Notes: a model not told the origin generated them from the letters alone. A DNA stretch of 64,000 nt from Aquimarina acroporae (GCF_023195925.1 NZ_JALPRE010000001.1:558001-622000), one strand, 5' to 3'. Shown: positions 52,357-62,308, numbered from the stretch's first letter. A program made the numbers and translations.

Positions 52357-52938
52357 ATGCCAAAAGTAGAAACATTCAATAGAAAAGAAGTTTTGCAAAA
52401 TGCAACTTTAGTATTCCATCAAAAGGGATACAACGGTACTTCTATGCAAGATTTGGTAGATGCCACTTCTCTTAATAGATCTAGCATCTATAATTCTTTT
52501 GGTAGTAAATTAGGAATGTTTATGGAAGTTCTTTCTCACTATCATACTTACACCAAAAATAATATTGGAAAAGAAATCGTAAAGACGCATAATGCAGCTG
52601 ATACCATAAAGTCACTTTTTGATTGGTATATAAAAGATATTCTAAACGACAATGACCGAAAAGGTTGTTTGATCGTAAACTGTAAATCTGAAATGTCTAA
52701 TCAAGAACCTCTAATCAAATCTTTTATGGAACAGAATCAAGAGCAAATGCTTGCGATGTTGGAAGATATAGTGTATAGTGGACAAATGGAAAAGGTGTTT
52801 AATGAAGACCAAACCGCTGGTCAATATGCGCTGTATCTATTTTCTTCGATACAAGGGCTGAGAATGACAGGAATCCTTAATTCAAACGAAGATGAACTAA
52901 AGAATATAGTTGACACTATATTGAAAGTATTATACTAA
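52357..52938 (+). CDS. TetR/AcrR family repressor
   Basis: The 193-residue protein has the N-terminal TetR helix-turn-helix: ATLVFHQKGYNGTSMQDLVD and TSLNRSSIYNSFGSKLGMF. The C-terminal ligand domain has a Cys-containing KGCLIVNCKSEM block. Operators before it and before the SDR show self-regulation and control of the SDR, as in the NemR/AcuR-like groups. Ligand unknown. Confidence 0.92.
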   Translation: MPKVETFNRKEVLQNATLVFHQKGYNGTSMQDLVDATSLNRSSIYNSFGSKLGMFMEVLSHYHTYTKNNIGKEIVKTHNAADTIKSLFDWYIKDILNDNDRKGCLIVNCKSEMSNQEPLIKSFMEQNQEQMLAMLEDIVYSGQMEKVFNEDQTAGQYALYLFSSIQGLRMTGILNSNEDELKNIVDTILKVLY

Positions 52939-52954
52939 TTTTTTTTAACCTAAT

Positions 52955-52972
52955 TTGAAACGATCATTTCAA
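52955..52972. promoter_or_regulatory. TetR operator 2, before the SDR gene
   Basis: TTGAAACGATCATTTCAA repeats operator 1 with a single central change; the symmetry extends to 52953-52974. It is 17 bases before the SDR start codon. Confidence 0.75.
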
Positions 52973-52988
52973 ATAAAACAAATATAAA

Positions 52989-53738
52989 ATGAGAAAACTA
53001 GAAAACAAAGTAGCCGTAATTACCGGTGCTAACAGTGGAATAGGCTTAGCAACAGCAAAACTTTACCTTGAGCAAGGAGCAAAAGTTGTTCTTTCCGGAA
53101 GAAGGCAAGAAGCTCTTGACGAAGTAGCAAAAGAATTAAATGGAGAATTTATCACCGTTACCGCCGATGTATCTAAAGCAGAGGACAATCAAAGACTAAT
53201 CGATGAAGCCACAAAAAAATATGGTCAAATCGATATTCTTTTCTTAAATGCCGGGATTGCACCAATTTCTCCTACTGTAGACGTTACCGAGGAGCACTAT
53301 GATACTTTATTTAACACCAACGTGAAAGGCCCTATTTTAGCAACCAAGGCAGCCTTACCACATATTAATGATGGTGGAACAATTTTATTTACCAATTCTA
53401 TTGTGCATCAAAAAGGATTTGAGGGACTAAGTGTCTATTCTGCCACCAAAGGTGCTCTAAGAGCGTATCAAAGAGTACTTACTTCTGAGGTTAAGTCAAG
53501 AGGAATTCGTGTGAATTCTATAGCCCCAGGACCAATCGCTACACCACTTTATAGTAAAATGGGACTACCGCAAGAAACGGTTGAAGAAATGGGTGCAGGT
53601 TTTGCCCAACAAGTACCTCTAGGTCGTTTTGGAACCTCAGAAGAAATAGCAAAATCTGCTTTATTTTTGGCTTCAGAAGATGCATCTTATATCAACGGTG
53701 TTGAACTAGAAATAGATGGAGGTTTAAGCCAAGTATAA
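52989..53738 (+). CDS. Short-chain dehydrogenase/reductase
   Basis: The 249-residue classical SDR has TGANSGIG near residue 12, NAGIAP in the middle, the catalytic Ser in FTNSIVHQ and YSATK. The C-terminus ASEDASYINGVELEIDGG matches FabG-like enzymes. Substrate unknown. It is downstream of the TetR gene, with an operator in front and a terminator after. Confidence 0.93.
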   Translation: MRKLENKVAVITGANSGIGLATAKLYLEQGAKVVLSGRRQEALDEVAKELNGEFITVTADVSKAEDNQRLIDEATKKYGQIDILFLNAGIAPISPTVDVTEEHYDTLFNTNVKGPILATKAALPHINDGGTILFTNSIVHQKGFEGLSVYSATKGALRAYQRVLTSEVKSRGIRVNSIAPGPIATPLYSKMGLPQETVEEMGAGFAQQVPLGRFGTSEEIAKSALFLASEDASYINGVELEIDGGLSQV

Positions 53739-53761
53739 CGTTATAACTAACTATAACAAAT

Positions 53762-53792
53762 AAAAAGGTGGAATATCATATTCCACCTTTTT
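53762..53792. terminator. Bidirectional terminator
   Basis: AAAAAGGTGGAATAT (53762-53776) pairs with ATATTCCACCTTTTT (53778-53792) around one base. It lies between the SDR gene and the convergent GAPDH gene. Confidence 0.95.
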
Positions 53793-53796
53793 ATTT

Positions 53797-54786
53797 TTAC
53801 AATTCCTTTATCTGTCGTATCATCTGGTTGGTAAAACCCCATTCATTATCATACCAAATCATAATCTTTACCAAGTCTCCATCTACCACTCTGGTCATAG
53901 AAGCATCTACTGTAGCCGCATATGGGTTTTGTTGGATATCTGAAGATACGATGGGCTCATAAGTAACATCCAACACCTCTGCATATCTTTTGGTTTTAGC
54001 CTCTTCCTCCAGGATTTTATTGATCTCTTCGGGAGTAGTTGTTCTTTCTGCAATAAAAGTCACATCACTTATTGACCCCACAGGAACTGGCGTTCGTACA
54101 GCTACACCATCAAATTTGCCTTCATATTGTGGCAGAGCTTTGGTGGTTGCAATAGCTGCACCCGTGGTCGTTGGAGTTAAATTGACAGCTCCTGCTCTAC
54201 CCATTCGTAAATTCTTTTTGGAAGGAGCATCTACCAAAGTTTGAGAAGCAGTATAGGCATGTATTGTATTTAGAATTGCTTTTTTAACCCCAATAGTCCT
54301 ACCCAATATTTCTACTACCGGACTTATATTGTTGGTGGTACAACTCGCACAAGAAAATATTGAAGTTTTCCCATCTTCTGTATTTACACCATGCACTACG
54401 GTTGGAGTATCTTTACTTTTCGTTGGACCAGAAATAACAACATTTGTTGCACCAGCAGTTATATGCTTTTCAGCGTCTTCACGATTTGTAAAAAAGCCAG
54501 TACTTTCGATTACAACATCAATACTATTCTCTTTCCAAGGGAGCTGTTCAGGATCTCTTTGGTTAAGATAAAGTACTTTTTTACCATCTATAACGAGATG
54601 ACTTCCTTCTATATTTATCTTTTTTTCATAAACTCCGTAAACGCTATCGTACTTCAAAAGGTACTGAGCATTTTCTATAGACATGAGGTCATTCACGGCT
54701 ATTACCTCTAAATCTGGCTCTTCCATAATTACTTTAAGAGCTGCTCTTCCGATTCTCCCGAATCCGTTTATAGCTATTCTTTTCAT
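53797..54786 (-). CDS. gap: Type I glyceraldehyde-3-phosphate dehydrogenase
   Basis: The 329-residue enzyme has the NAD-binding INGFGRIGR at residue 6, catalytic Cys149 in SCASCTTNN and His in NTIHAYTASQ. ASCTTNN replaces the usual ASCTTNC, so the second Cys of the common motif is absent. It oxidises glyceraldehyde 3-phosphate with phosphate and NAD. Flavobacteria often have more than one copy; this one may be a paralog. Confidence 0.95.
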   Translation of the reverse strand: MKRIAINGFGRIGRAALKVIMEEPDLEVIAVNDLMSIENAQYLLKYDSVYGVYEKKINIEGSHLVIDGKKVLYLNQRDPEQLPWKENSIDVVIESTGFFTNREDAEKHITAGATNVVISGPTKSKDTPTVVHGVNTEDGKTSIFSCASCTTNNISPVVEILGRTIGVKKAILNTIHAYTASQTLVDAPSKKNLRMGRAGAVNLTPTTTGAAIATTKALPQYEGKFDGVAVRTPVPVGSISDVTFIAERTTTPEEINKILEEEAKTKRYAEVLDVTYEPIVSSDIQQNPYAATVDASMTRVVDGDLVKIMIWYDNEWGFTNQMIRQIKEL

Positions 54787-54899
54787 AATGTTTTAAGTTT
54801 TTTGTTGGTAAAAAATATGGAAATATGCCTATCATATTTCCATTAATTATGTCGTAAAAAGACCTCTTAAATTACCATATCTCATTAAAAAACTAGGTC

Positions 54900-55580
54900 T
54901 CAATCCTCAATTAAAGACACTCCATTCAAATCGGTAGTTAGCACATCACTCATATAATCAAAAAATGGTCTTAATAATTCAAAATGATATATTATTTTAT
55001 CCAAGAAATCATCGGCAAATACTTCTTCATCAGTAAAACTATGACTTACAAAAAAAGATTTGTTTTTAATAAGATCTATCGCTGGATGCTCTTTACTAAA
55101 TCCTTTTGGAGCTGTTTTTACTTGATATTCTGTATTAAACCCACCAAAAGCTTTTTTAAACTTCGAGTCTGCCAATATCTCCCTAATCTCTTGATCATCC
55201 ATTTCAAATTCTTTTCGTATCCGCAATAAATCTGCGGGCTGGGGACCAAAAAAACCTCCCGCAACCATAGAATTACCAGGTTCTAATCTTAAGTAATACC
55301 CTCCTCTACGATGAGCCCCTGCTCTACTAAAACTAACACTTCGATGAACGTTGTAAGGCGTTTTATCTTTACTGAATCTAATATCCCTATTTATTCTGAA
55401 CACTTTGGTCTTCTCTATTTCATCTTTTTCATTAAGGCGTTCAACAACTAAACTATAAAAAGACTTTAGTACTTTCTCATTAGATTGATACTGCTTTTTG
55501 TGTTCCTGCATCCAATCCTTATGATTATTCTTTTTTAATTTTTTTAGAAATTCAAATGCCGATTTCGGTATAGTACTCAT
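54900..55580 (-). CDS. DUF2461 family protein
   Basis: The 226-residue protein matches the family: FEFLKKLKKNNHKDWMQEHKKQY, RINRDIRFSKDKTPYNVHRS, the glycine-rich RAGAHRRGGYYLRLEPGNSMVAGG and GFFGPQPADLLRIRKEF. Function is unknown, though members are cytosolic and conserved. No operon partner is evident. Confidence 0.92.
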   Translation of the reverse strand: MSTIPKSAFEFLKKLKKNNHKDWMQEHKKQYQSNEKVLKSFYSLVVERLNEKDEIEKTKVFRINRDIRFSKDKTPYNVHRSVSFSRAGAHRRGGYYLRLEPGNSMVAGGFFGPQPADLLRIRKEFEMDDQEIREILADSKFKKAFGGFNTEYQVKTAPKGFSKEHPAIDLIKNKSFFVSHSFTDEEVFADDFLDKIIYHFELLRPFFDYMSDVLTTDLNGVSLIED

Positions 55581-55770
55581 ACAATTTACTTTATTCCTAA
55601 AATTACTAAAATCTGGTTCTTAATCTTAAGTTTAACTTAAAATTATATATTCTTCTTATTTTTAGCGATGAGTTGTTATATTTATTCTAAAAAAGAAAGG
55701 ATTTGCAACTTATTAAGACTAATATTCCTTTTATTCTATATATTTACTAGAGTTTTGAAATAACAGGGTG

Positions 55771-56562
55771 ATGAGTAAACAACTAGACCAGATTATAGCA
55801 AAGATTCAGGAGCAAAAGAAAAATCCAAATCTTAAACTAAAACTAAAAGAACGAACAGAATATTTTACCAATTTACTATTCTACACATTGTTCGATACCG
55901 ACACTGAGGTAGCAAAGAACATAGGTCTTTTAGAACAAACTTTTGAAGAACTTGTAGATCTTGCCTGTTGGGAAACCGAAAAACCTTGTAGCAAACTCTG
56001 GCAATCCTATCTCGAAAAATTGCCAGGGATTCTGGAAAAACTAAATCGTGATGCGCAAGCATTTATGAAAAGTGATCCAGCCGCAAACTCTATTGAAGAG
56101 ATTTATATGGCTTACCCTGGTTTTTATGCAATAGCTATATACCGATTGAGTCATGAATTGTTAAAATTTGGTTTACCTATGGTACCAAGATTAATGACAG
56201 AGTATGCGCATAGACTTACTGGTACCGATATAAACCCAGGAGCAGAAATTGGAGATTCTTTTTTTATAGATCACGCTACAGGGATCGTTATTGGAGAAAC
56301 AGTAATTATCAAAGATAATGTCAAGATATATCAAGGAGTTACCTTAGGAGGTCTATATGTAGATAGAAAACTTCGCAATGTAAAACGTCATCCTACCGTT
56401 GAGGATAATGTAACTATATATGCCAATGCAACTATTTTGGGAGGAGGAACAGTAATAGGAGCAAATAGTACTATAGGTGGAAATGCTTGGATAACTTCTT
56501 CTGTTCCTGAAAACTCCATTATTTCGAACACTTCAGAAATAAAGATTAAAAAAGTTGTTTAA
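55771..56562 (+). CDS. cysE: Serine O-acetyltransferase
   Basis: The 263-residue protein ends in a left-handed beta helix of hexapeptide repeats (TGTDINPGAEIGDSFFIDHA, GIVIGETVIIKDNVKIYQGVTLGG). A helical N-terminal part precedes it. The active-site His lie in FIDHATG and the following turn. It makes O-acetyl-L-serine for cysteine. The ATG at 55771 is preferred to GTG at 55768. The stop overlaps the cysM start by one base. Confidence 0.93.
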   Translation: MSKQLDQIIAKIQEQKKNPNLKLKLKERTEYFTNLLFYTLFDTDTEVAKNIGLLEQTFEELVDLACWETEKPCSKLWQSYLEKLPGILEKLNRDAQAFMKSDPAANSIEEIYMAYPGFYAIAIYRLSHELLKFGLPMVPRLMTEYAHRLTGTDINPGAEIGDSFFIDHATGIVIGETVIIKDNVKIYQGVTLGGLYVDRKLRNVKRHPTVEDNVTIYANATILGGGTVIGANSTIGGNAWITSSVPENSIISNTSEIKIKKVV

Positions 56563-57446
56563 TGTCGCATAGTATTTTAGACCTTATCGGAAATACGCCT
56601 TTGGTTAAGGCTACTTCTATTATTAAAAACCCAAATATTACACTCTATCTTAAATTAGAAGGACATAACCCAGGAGGTAGTGTTAAAGATAGAGCTGCTT
56701 ATAATATGATTAAATCTGCCTTGGATCGAGGCGATATTACTTCAAATACAAAACTTATCGAAGCTACCAGTGGCAATACGGGTATAGCGTTGGCAATGAT
56801 AGCGGGTATTTTTGACTTGGATATCGAATTGGTAATGCCCGAAAATTCTACTAAAGAAAGAGTACAAACCATGCGGGCTTATGGTGCAAAAGTTACCCTT
56901 ACCTCAGAAAATATTGGAATCGAAGGAGCTAGAGACTATGCAGAAGCAAAAGTTACAAATGATGGGTATGTAATGCTTAATCAGTTTGCCAATGATGATA
57001 ACTGGAAAGCTCATTATAAAACCACTGGTCCAGAAATTTGGAGAGATACACAAGGAAAGATCACCCACTTTGTTTCCTCTATGGGAACTACGGGAACGAT
57101 TATGGGGACATCAACATTCTTAAAGGAACAATCTTCAGAAGTTCAAATTGTAGGGGTACAACCCACCGATGAGTCCAGAATTCCAGGCATTCGTAAATGG
57201 CCAAAGGAATACTTACCAAAAATATTTAATCCATCAAAAGTTGATCAAGTAATAGAGGTAAGTCAGGAAGAAGCAACAGCTATGGCTAAACGATTAGCCA
57301 AAGAAGAAGGTATTTTTTCTGGTATGAGTAGTGGTGGTTCTGTTACCGCAGCTCTTAAATTGGCAGAAACCCTCGAAAGCGGTGTTCTTGTAGCTATTAT
57401 CTGTGATCGAGGAGATCGATATTTGAGCTCTAATTTATTTGAGTAA
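56562..57446 (+). CDS. cysM: Cysteine synthase
   Basis: The 294-residue fold II PLP enzyme has the pyridoxal Lys42 in PGGSVKDRAAYNM, substrate loop TSGNTGIALAM and the phosphate-binding SSMGTTGTIMG. It converts O-acetylserine and sulfide (or thiosulfate) to cysteine. The short length and the sequence favour CysM over CysK. It is translationally coupled with cysE (TAATG overlap). Confidence 0.93.
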   Translation: MSHSILDLIGNTPLVKATSIIKNPNITLYLKLEGHNPGGSVKDRAAYNMIKSALDRGDITSNTKLIEATSGNTGIALAMIAGIFDLDIELVMPENSTKERVQTMRAYGAKVTLTSENIGIEGARDYAEAKVTNDGYVMLNQFANDDNWKAHYKTTGPEIWRDTQGKITHFVSSMGTTGTIMGTSTFLKEQSSEVQIVGVQPTDESRIPGIRKWPKEYLPKIFNPSKVDQVIEVSQEEATAMAKRLAKEEGIFSGMSSGGSVTAALKLAETLESGVLVAIICDRGDRYLSSNLFE

Positions 57447-57541
57447 CATCTTTTATTGGTGACTTTTTTTTATCCTAATAAAGGTAATTTTAACCATATA
57501 TTTCTATGTAATTTATCTTCATATTTTGTTCTTTTGCATAT

Positions 57542-59656
57542 ATGCCAGAACAACAACAAATCCTAAAAACCTTAAAAGAATACTTCGGGTACGATAGGTT
57601 TAGGCCTTTGCAAGAAGAAATTATAAATTCTATTTTCGAGGGTAATGACAATTTAGTCATCATGCCTACTGGAGGAGGAAAATCTATTTGTTATCAATTA
57701 CCAGCTTTACTATTGCCAGGTATAACACTTGTAATCTCCCCATTAATTGCCTTAATGAAAGATCAGGTAGATGGTTTGAAAGCAAATGGCATCAAGGCTG
57801 CATATGTAAATAGTAGCCAAAATGAAAGTGAACAAAGTATTATTTACCAAGAACTTCTTGACCATAACATCAAATTGTTATATGTAGCCCCAGAGAGTTT
57901 ATCTTTTCTAGAAAACGTCTTATCCCAGATTCAAATTAGTCTAATTGCTATAGACGAAGCACATTGCATCTCTGCATGGGGTCATGATTTTAGACCAGCA
58001 TACACCCAATTAGGGTACCTAAAGAACAAGTTTCCAAATACCCCGATCATTGCCCTTACTGCTACAGCTGACAAAGCTACCAGAAAAGACATTTGTGATC
58101 AGCTTAATATCTCGAAGGCGATACAACATTTAGCTTCTTTTGATAGGAAAAATTTAAGTTTGGAAGTTCGCCCGGGAAACAAAAGAATAGAACAAATCCT
58201 AAATTTTCTTGCCGATAAGCCTAATCAATCAGGAATTATTTACTGCTTAAGTCGAAAGACAACAGTAGCTATTGCCGAAAAATTAGCTGAAAGAGGATAT
58301 AAAGCAGAAGCGTATCACGCCGGCATAGATCATCAACAAAGAGCATTAACACAAGAAGGTTTTATTAATGACACCATCCAGATAGTATGTGCTACAATTG
58401 CCTTTGGAATGGGAATTGACAAATCAAATGTAAGATGGGTGATTCACTACAACCTCCCTAAGAACATAGAAGGGTATTATCAGGAAATAGGAAGAGCCGG
58501 AAGAGATGGGTTACCCTCTTCTACCCTACTTTTTCATAGTTATGCTGATGTTGTACAATTACAAAAATTTGCAGATACTTCAGGTAATAAAGAGGTACAA
58601 TTGGCAAAGCTAGATCGCATGAAACAATATGCCGAATCCTTGAGTTGCAGACGAAAAATTTTATTGAGCTATTTTGGCGAACTCATCGAAAAAGATTGTG
58701 GAAACTGCGATGTTTGCAAAAATCCTCCTACATTTATAGAAGGTACCATTATTGCTCAAAAAGCACTATCTACCGTAACCAGAGTTAAAGAACAAGAACC
58801 TATCGGTATTATAATTGATGTCTTACGTGGAGCCCAAAACACTGGTGTATATGACAAAAATTATCAAAACTTAAAAACCTATGGAATTGGGAATGATATC
58901 CCATGGAGAGATTGGCAACAATACATCATACAACTAATAAATCTGGGGTATCTTGAAATAGCATTTCATGAAAACAACAAGTTAAAGTTAACCTCACTAT
59001 CCAAAAAAGTATTGTTTGAAGGAGAAAAAGTGAGTTTAGCACATCTAAAAGAGTTGGAAAAAGTAAAACAACCAGAACTTCAGGACAAAATAGATGTAAC
59101 TCAAGATTTATTTGAAAAACTTAGACAATTACGATTGCATCTGGCAAAAGAAGCGGGTATTCCTGCCTATCAAATTTTTAATGATGCTACTCTAAAGGAA
59201 ATGGAAAAACATAAGCCTACAACCGACGAGGAATTTATGCAAATAAATGGTGTAGGTAGACAAAAAATGCAGAATTATGGGTATCAATTCATAAAGGAGA
59301 TTATCGCATTCTCTGAAGTGAAAACAAAAAAGAAAAAGAAGACGAGTTCTAAAAAAGGAAACACTCATAAAGAAACACTGAAATTATACCATGAAGGATT
59401 ATCAATTGAAGAAATTGCTATACAAAGGAAATTAGCATCATCTACTATATTTTCTCACATTATGAAACTATATGAAGAAGGAGAAACTATAGATCTTAAA
59501 CAATTAATTTCTAAAGAAGATATTTCTACAATAAAAAAAGCTAAGGAAGAACTTGATACACCTGAGGGTTTAAAAGCATATTTTGAGTATTTTGAAGGAG
59601 CTATTGATTACAATACAATTAAAGTAGGTCTAGCCATTTTAGACAAAGAAAACTAA
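57542..59656 (+). CDS. recQ: RecQ family ATP-dependent DNA helicase
   Basis: The 704-residue protein has Walker A MPTGGGKSICYQLPA, DEAHC, SALTATAD-type motif III, QEIGRAGRDG (motif VI) and the zinc-binding CRRKILLSYFGE...DCGNCDVC cluster. RQC and HRDC regions follow (HRDC begins near FEKLRQLRLHLAKEAGIPAY). A helix-turn-helix-like C-terminal extension (HEGLSIEEIAIQRKLASS) is unlike E. coli RecQ but common in Bacteroidota. It unwinds DNA in recombination repair. Confidence 0.95.
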   Translation: MPEQQQILKTLKEYFGYDRFRPLQEEIINSIFEGNDNLVIMPTGGGKSICYQLPALLLPGITLVISPLIALMKDQVDGLKANGIKAAYVNSSQNESEQSIIYQELLDHNIKLLYVAPESLSFLENVLSQIQISLIAIDEAHCISAWGHDFRPAYTQLGYLKNKFPNTPIIALTATADKATRKDICDQLNISKAIQHLASFDRKNLSLEVRPGNKRIEQILNFLADKPNQSGIIYCLSRKTTVAIAEKLAERGYKAEAYHAGIDHQQRALTQEGFINDTIQIVCATIAFGMGIDKSNVRWVIHYNLPKNIEGYYQEIGRAGRDGLPSSTLLFHSYADVVQLQKFADTSGNKEVQLAKLDRMKQYAESLSCRRKILLSYFGELIEKDCGNCDVCKNPPTFIEGTIIAQKALSTVTRVKEQEPIGIIIDVLRGAQNTGVYDKNYQNLKTYGIGNDIPWRDWQQYIIQLINLGYLEIAFHENNKLKLTSLSKKVLFEGEKVSLAHLKELEKVKQPELQDKIDVTQDLFEKLRQLRLHLAKEAGIPAYQIFNDATLKEMEKHKPTTDEEFMQINGVGRQKMQNYGYQFIKEIIAFSEVKTKKKKKTSSKKGNTHKETLKLYHEGLSIEEIAIQRKLASSTIFSHIMKLYEEGETIDLKQLISKEDISTIKKAKEELDTPEGLKAYFEYFEGAIDYNTIKVGLAILDKEN

Positions 59657-59664
59657 ATAATCAT

Positions 59665-60723
59665 TTGAACACTCACCATACACATATAATTTTTGGAGCC
59701 GGGCTTATAGGTGGTTTCTTAGGGGGAATCCTTACTTCGCTAGACATAACAACAAAATTGGTATGCCGCCCTTCAACCAAAAAAAAGTTAAATAATGGAT
59801 TAAAGTTAACAGACTATTTAGGCAATGCAACTACAGTGGATACAATAGATTTTATTGAACCCCAAGATGCAGTAGATAAAAATCAGAAAGCCATACAATG
59901 TGATTTCTTATGGATCACAGTAAAATGCACGGGAATAGAACAAGCTAGCAAAGATATTACACCGTTTGTGGGACCTGATACTATTTTACTATGCTGCCAG
60001 AATGGTTTAGGATCAGATACCATTATTCGAGAGAAATTTCCTGAAAACCCAGTGTTACGAGTTATGGTTCCTTTTAATGTTGCAGAACCCAATCCTGGTC
60101 ATTTACATCGAGGATCTGAAGGGAAATTAACCATAGAAATCGATGATAAACACAACCTAGCAATCGAAACTCTTGCCGCAAACATGAATACACCATTGAT
60201 GCCGGTTGATACTACAATGGAAATGCGAGCCTTGTTGTGGGCAAAGCTACAGCTTAATCTAGGGAATAGTGTAAATGCATTAGCTAATATTCCTGTAAAA
60301 AAAATGCTTGAACAAAGGTATTATCGTTTGGTAATTGCTGCGTTAATGAAAGAACTTCTACTAGTTACGAATTCCCTTCATATCACCTTACCAAAACTTA
60401 CTGCGTTACCCGCAAAATATATCCCTTTTGTACTTAGTTTACCTAATTTTCTTTTTAATCTGGTCGCAAATAAAATGTTAGCCATAGATCCAACGGTAAG
60501 AACTTCTATGTGGTGGGATCTTTCACAAGGAAAAAAAACTGAAATTGATTATCTAAATGGATCTATTGTAAATTCAGGAAAAACTATTGGCACAGCATCT
60601 CCCGTTAACACAACTATTATTAACCTAATCAAACAGATAGAAAAAGATAACGAACTTAATATTCCGAGAAAAGGAATATCTTCTCAAGAGCTGTATAAAA
60701 AGGTTAAAGCTTCAAAAGCTTAG
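59665..60723 (+). CDS. Ketopantoate reductase-like protein (ApbA/PanE family)
   Basis: The 352-residue enzyme has the NADP-binding IIFGAGLIGGFLGGIL at residue 8 and the C-terminal helical domain with ALLWAKLQLNLGNSVNALANIPV and DLSQGKKTEIDYLNGSIV (catalytic Lys and Glu region). It reduces 2-dehydropantoate, in CoA synthesis, or a similar 2-keto acid. Size exceeds the usual 300 residues, as in the paralogous group. Translation begins at TTG 59665; no ATG is available. Confidence 0.85.
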   Translation: MNTHHTHIIFGAGLIGGFLGGILTSLDITTKLVCRPSTKKKLNNGLKLTDYLGNATTVDTIDFIEPQDAVDKNQKAIQCDFLWITVKCTGIEQASKDITPFVGPDTILLCCQNGLGSDTIIREKFPENPVLRVMVPFNVAEPNPGHLHRGSEGKLTIEIDDKHNLAIETLAANMNTPLMPVDTTMEMRALLWAKLQLNLGNSVNALANIPVKKMLEQRYYRLVIAALMKELLLVTNSLHITLPKLTALPAKYIPFVLSLPNFLFNLVANKMLAIDPTVRTSMWWDLSQGKKTEIDYLNGSIVNSGKTIGTASPVNTTIINLIKQIEKDNELNIPRKGISSQELYKKVKASKA

Positions 60724-60727
60724 TATA

Positions 60728-61366
60728 TTACTTTTTCTTTGCAAAATACTTCTTATCATCATCTGATACTAAAGTATCCTGAATTGCTTTTTCTAATAGG
60801 TCAGTATGTAATTTTTCATCAAAATGAAATAACAAAGTATTCAATTCTGTTATGGTTATCCCATTTACATGTTCTTTTTCAAGAATCATAGTATCATTTG
60901 TGCTCACTAATCCTGGTTCTAAAACTCTTACATACACTCCAGAAAGTTTCGAATCTATAAATTGTTTTATGATAGTAGGATTTTCAAAACGTACACCAAG
61001 CTTATAGCAAGGTTGTCTTGGTCTTGAAATCTGTACCAGAGCTGTACCTAGTTTATAGATAGATCCAATTTTTACTTGATTTTCACTAAACCCTTCTATG
61101 GTTAGATTTTCTCCAAACATCCCAAAATCCCAATCTAATTGAGGATATTTCTCTTTCCAATACGAATAATTCTCTACACCGTATAAGTAGCATGCTTTAT
61201 CCACACCGCCATGAACCCTTCGATCAACAACATGATCATTTTCTACATCTTCCTTACCTAAAAATATCGGTTTTTCTACTGGATACTTATAGATTCCTGT
61301 CTTTACTTCTTTTCCTCTCCAAGAAATAGTAACTGGTTCTCCAATATTTGTAGATACAACTCTCAT
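60728..61366 (-). CDS. MOSC domain protein (YiiM-like)
   Basis: The 212-residue protein matches the YiiM type: VHGGVDKACYLYGVENYSYW, WDFGMFGENLTIEGF and the Cys-bearing ISRPRQPCYKLG (the conserved Cys of MOSC). It likely binds molybdenum cofactor and handles sulfur or N-hydroxylated compounds. It lies 6 bases from the truA-like gene on the same strand and is probably co-transcribed with it. Confidence 0.88.
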   Translation of the reverse strand: MRVVSTNIGEPVTISWRGKEVKTGIYKYPVEKPIFLGKEDVENDHVVDRRVHGGVDKACYLYGVENYSYWKEKYPQLDWDFGMFGENLTIEGFSENQVKIGSIYKLGTALVQISRPRQPCYKLGVRFENPTIIKQFIDSKLSGVYVRVLEPGLVSTNDTMILEKEHVNGITITELNTLLFHFDEKLHTDLLEKAIQDTLVSDDDKKYFAKKK

Positions 61367-61372
61367 ATGCTT

Positions 61373-62158
61373 TTATTTAAATTCTACTGTATTTAATATT
61401 AATCCAGATCCGGGGACAATATGTTCTAAAACAATTTCTTCTGCCTGAGGGTTCAAAGTATTTTTAATAAATTCTATATCGATTTTACCTTTTCCTAAAT
61501 CTAACAAAGCCCCCATCATAAGTCTTATTTGATTTCTTTTAAAACCTTCTCCTTTTACACGTAAAAGATAGCTTTCTTTAGGGAAAAAATTAGCAGTATA
61601 TATGTTATTTTTTTCTATCTCACAATAGGTAATTTCTCCTTCAAGAACCGTATGCACAGTGGGCCTATGACAATACGACCTGAAGTTATGCCTTCCTACA
61701 AATAAAGGGGCCGCTTTTTTCATAAGTTCTATGTCCAAATTTTCATATATATTATACATAAAAGGAGCACAAAACGGATGAAACTTCTCACCAAACGAAA
61801 ACATATATATGTATTCCTTAATTTTTGGAGACTGAATAATATTAAATTTCTCATCAGTTTCTATAATACTTAGCGCTTTAATATCCTGAGGAAGATTTCT
61901 ATTAAAAAAAGGAAAAAACTCCTCTAGATCAAGAGGGTTATGATCAACAAACAATTCTACATAAGTTTGATTTGCAGAAACCTTGGCATCCGTTCTTCCG
62001 GTAGCCAAAACTTTAAAATCATTATGATCCAACACATAGTTTACAGTTCGTTCTACCATGCGCTGTAATGTATTTACTTTAGGTTGTTTTTGCCAACCAT
62101 GATATCTGAACCCTAAATACTGCAATTCTATAAGGTAGTAGAAACGTTTACGAAACAT
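61373..62158 (-). CDS. TruA-like tRNA pseudouridine synthase with altered active-site motif
   Basis: The 261-residue protein has the TruA fold (IELQYLGFRYHGWQKQP-type start, C-terminal LRVKGEGFKRNQIRLMMGALLDLGKG). The catalytic Asp stays in GRTDAKVSA, but the usual GRTDAGVHA is changed at two positions (Gly to Lys, His to Ser). It would isomerise uridine to pseudouridine; its target may differ from positions 38-40 of classical TruA. I therefore leave the symbol empty. Confidence 0.85.
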   Translation of the reverse strand: MFRKRFYYLIELQYLGFRYHGWQKQPKVNTLQRMVERTVNYVLDHNDFKVLATGRTDAKVSANQTYVELFVDHNPLDLEEFFPFFNRNLPQDIKALSIIETDEKFNIIQSPKIKEYIYMFSFGEKFHPFCAPFMYNIYENLDIELMKKAAPLFVGRHNFRSYCHRPTVHTVLEGEITYCEIEKNNIYTANFFPKESYLLRVKGEGFKRNQIRLMMGALLDLGKGKIDIEFIKNTLNPQAEEIVLEHIVPGSGLILNTVEFK

Positions 62159-62262
62159 TTATTTTTGTTTTATTGTGTTCGAATATAGATAATTTATGCA
62201 TTTCAACGATTATTTACGCTTTTTTAATCTAACGTATTCTTAAAAAAAACATCTTAATTTGC

Positions 62263-62270
62263 TATATTTG
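62263..62270 (+). promoter_or_regulatory. -7 box before the BON-LysM gene
   Basis: TATATTTG fits TAnnTTTG and lies 38 bases before the ATG. No -33 TTG is visible. Confidence 0.4.
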
Positions 62271-62308
62271 AGAGAATCTAATTAATAATATAAAAAAACA
62301 ACTTAGTT

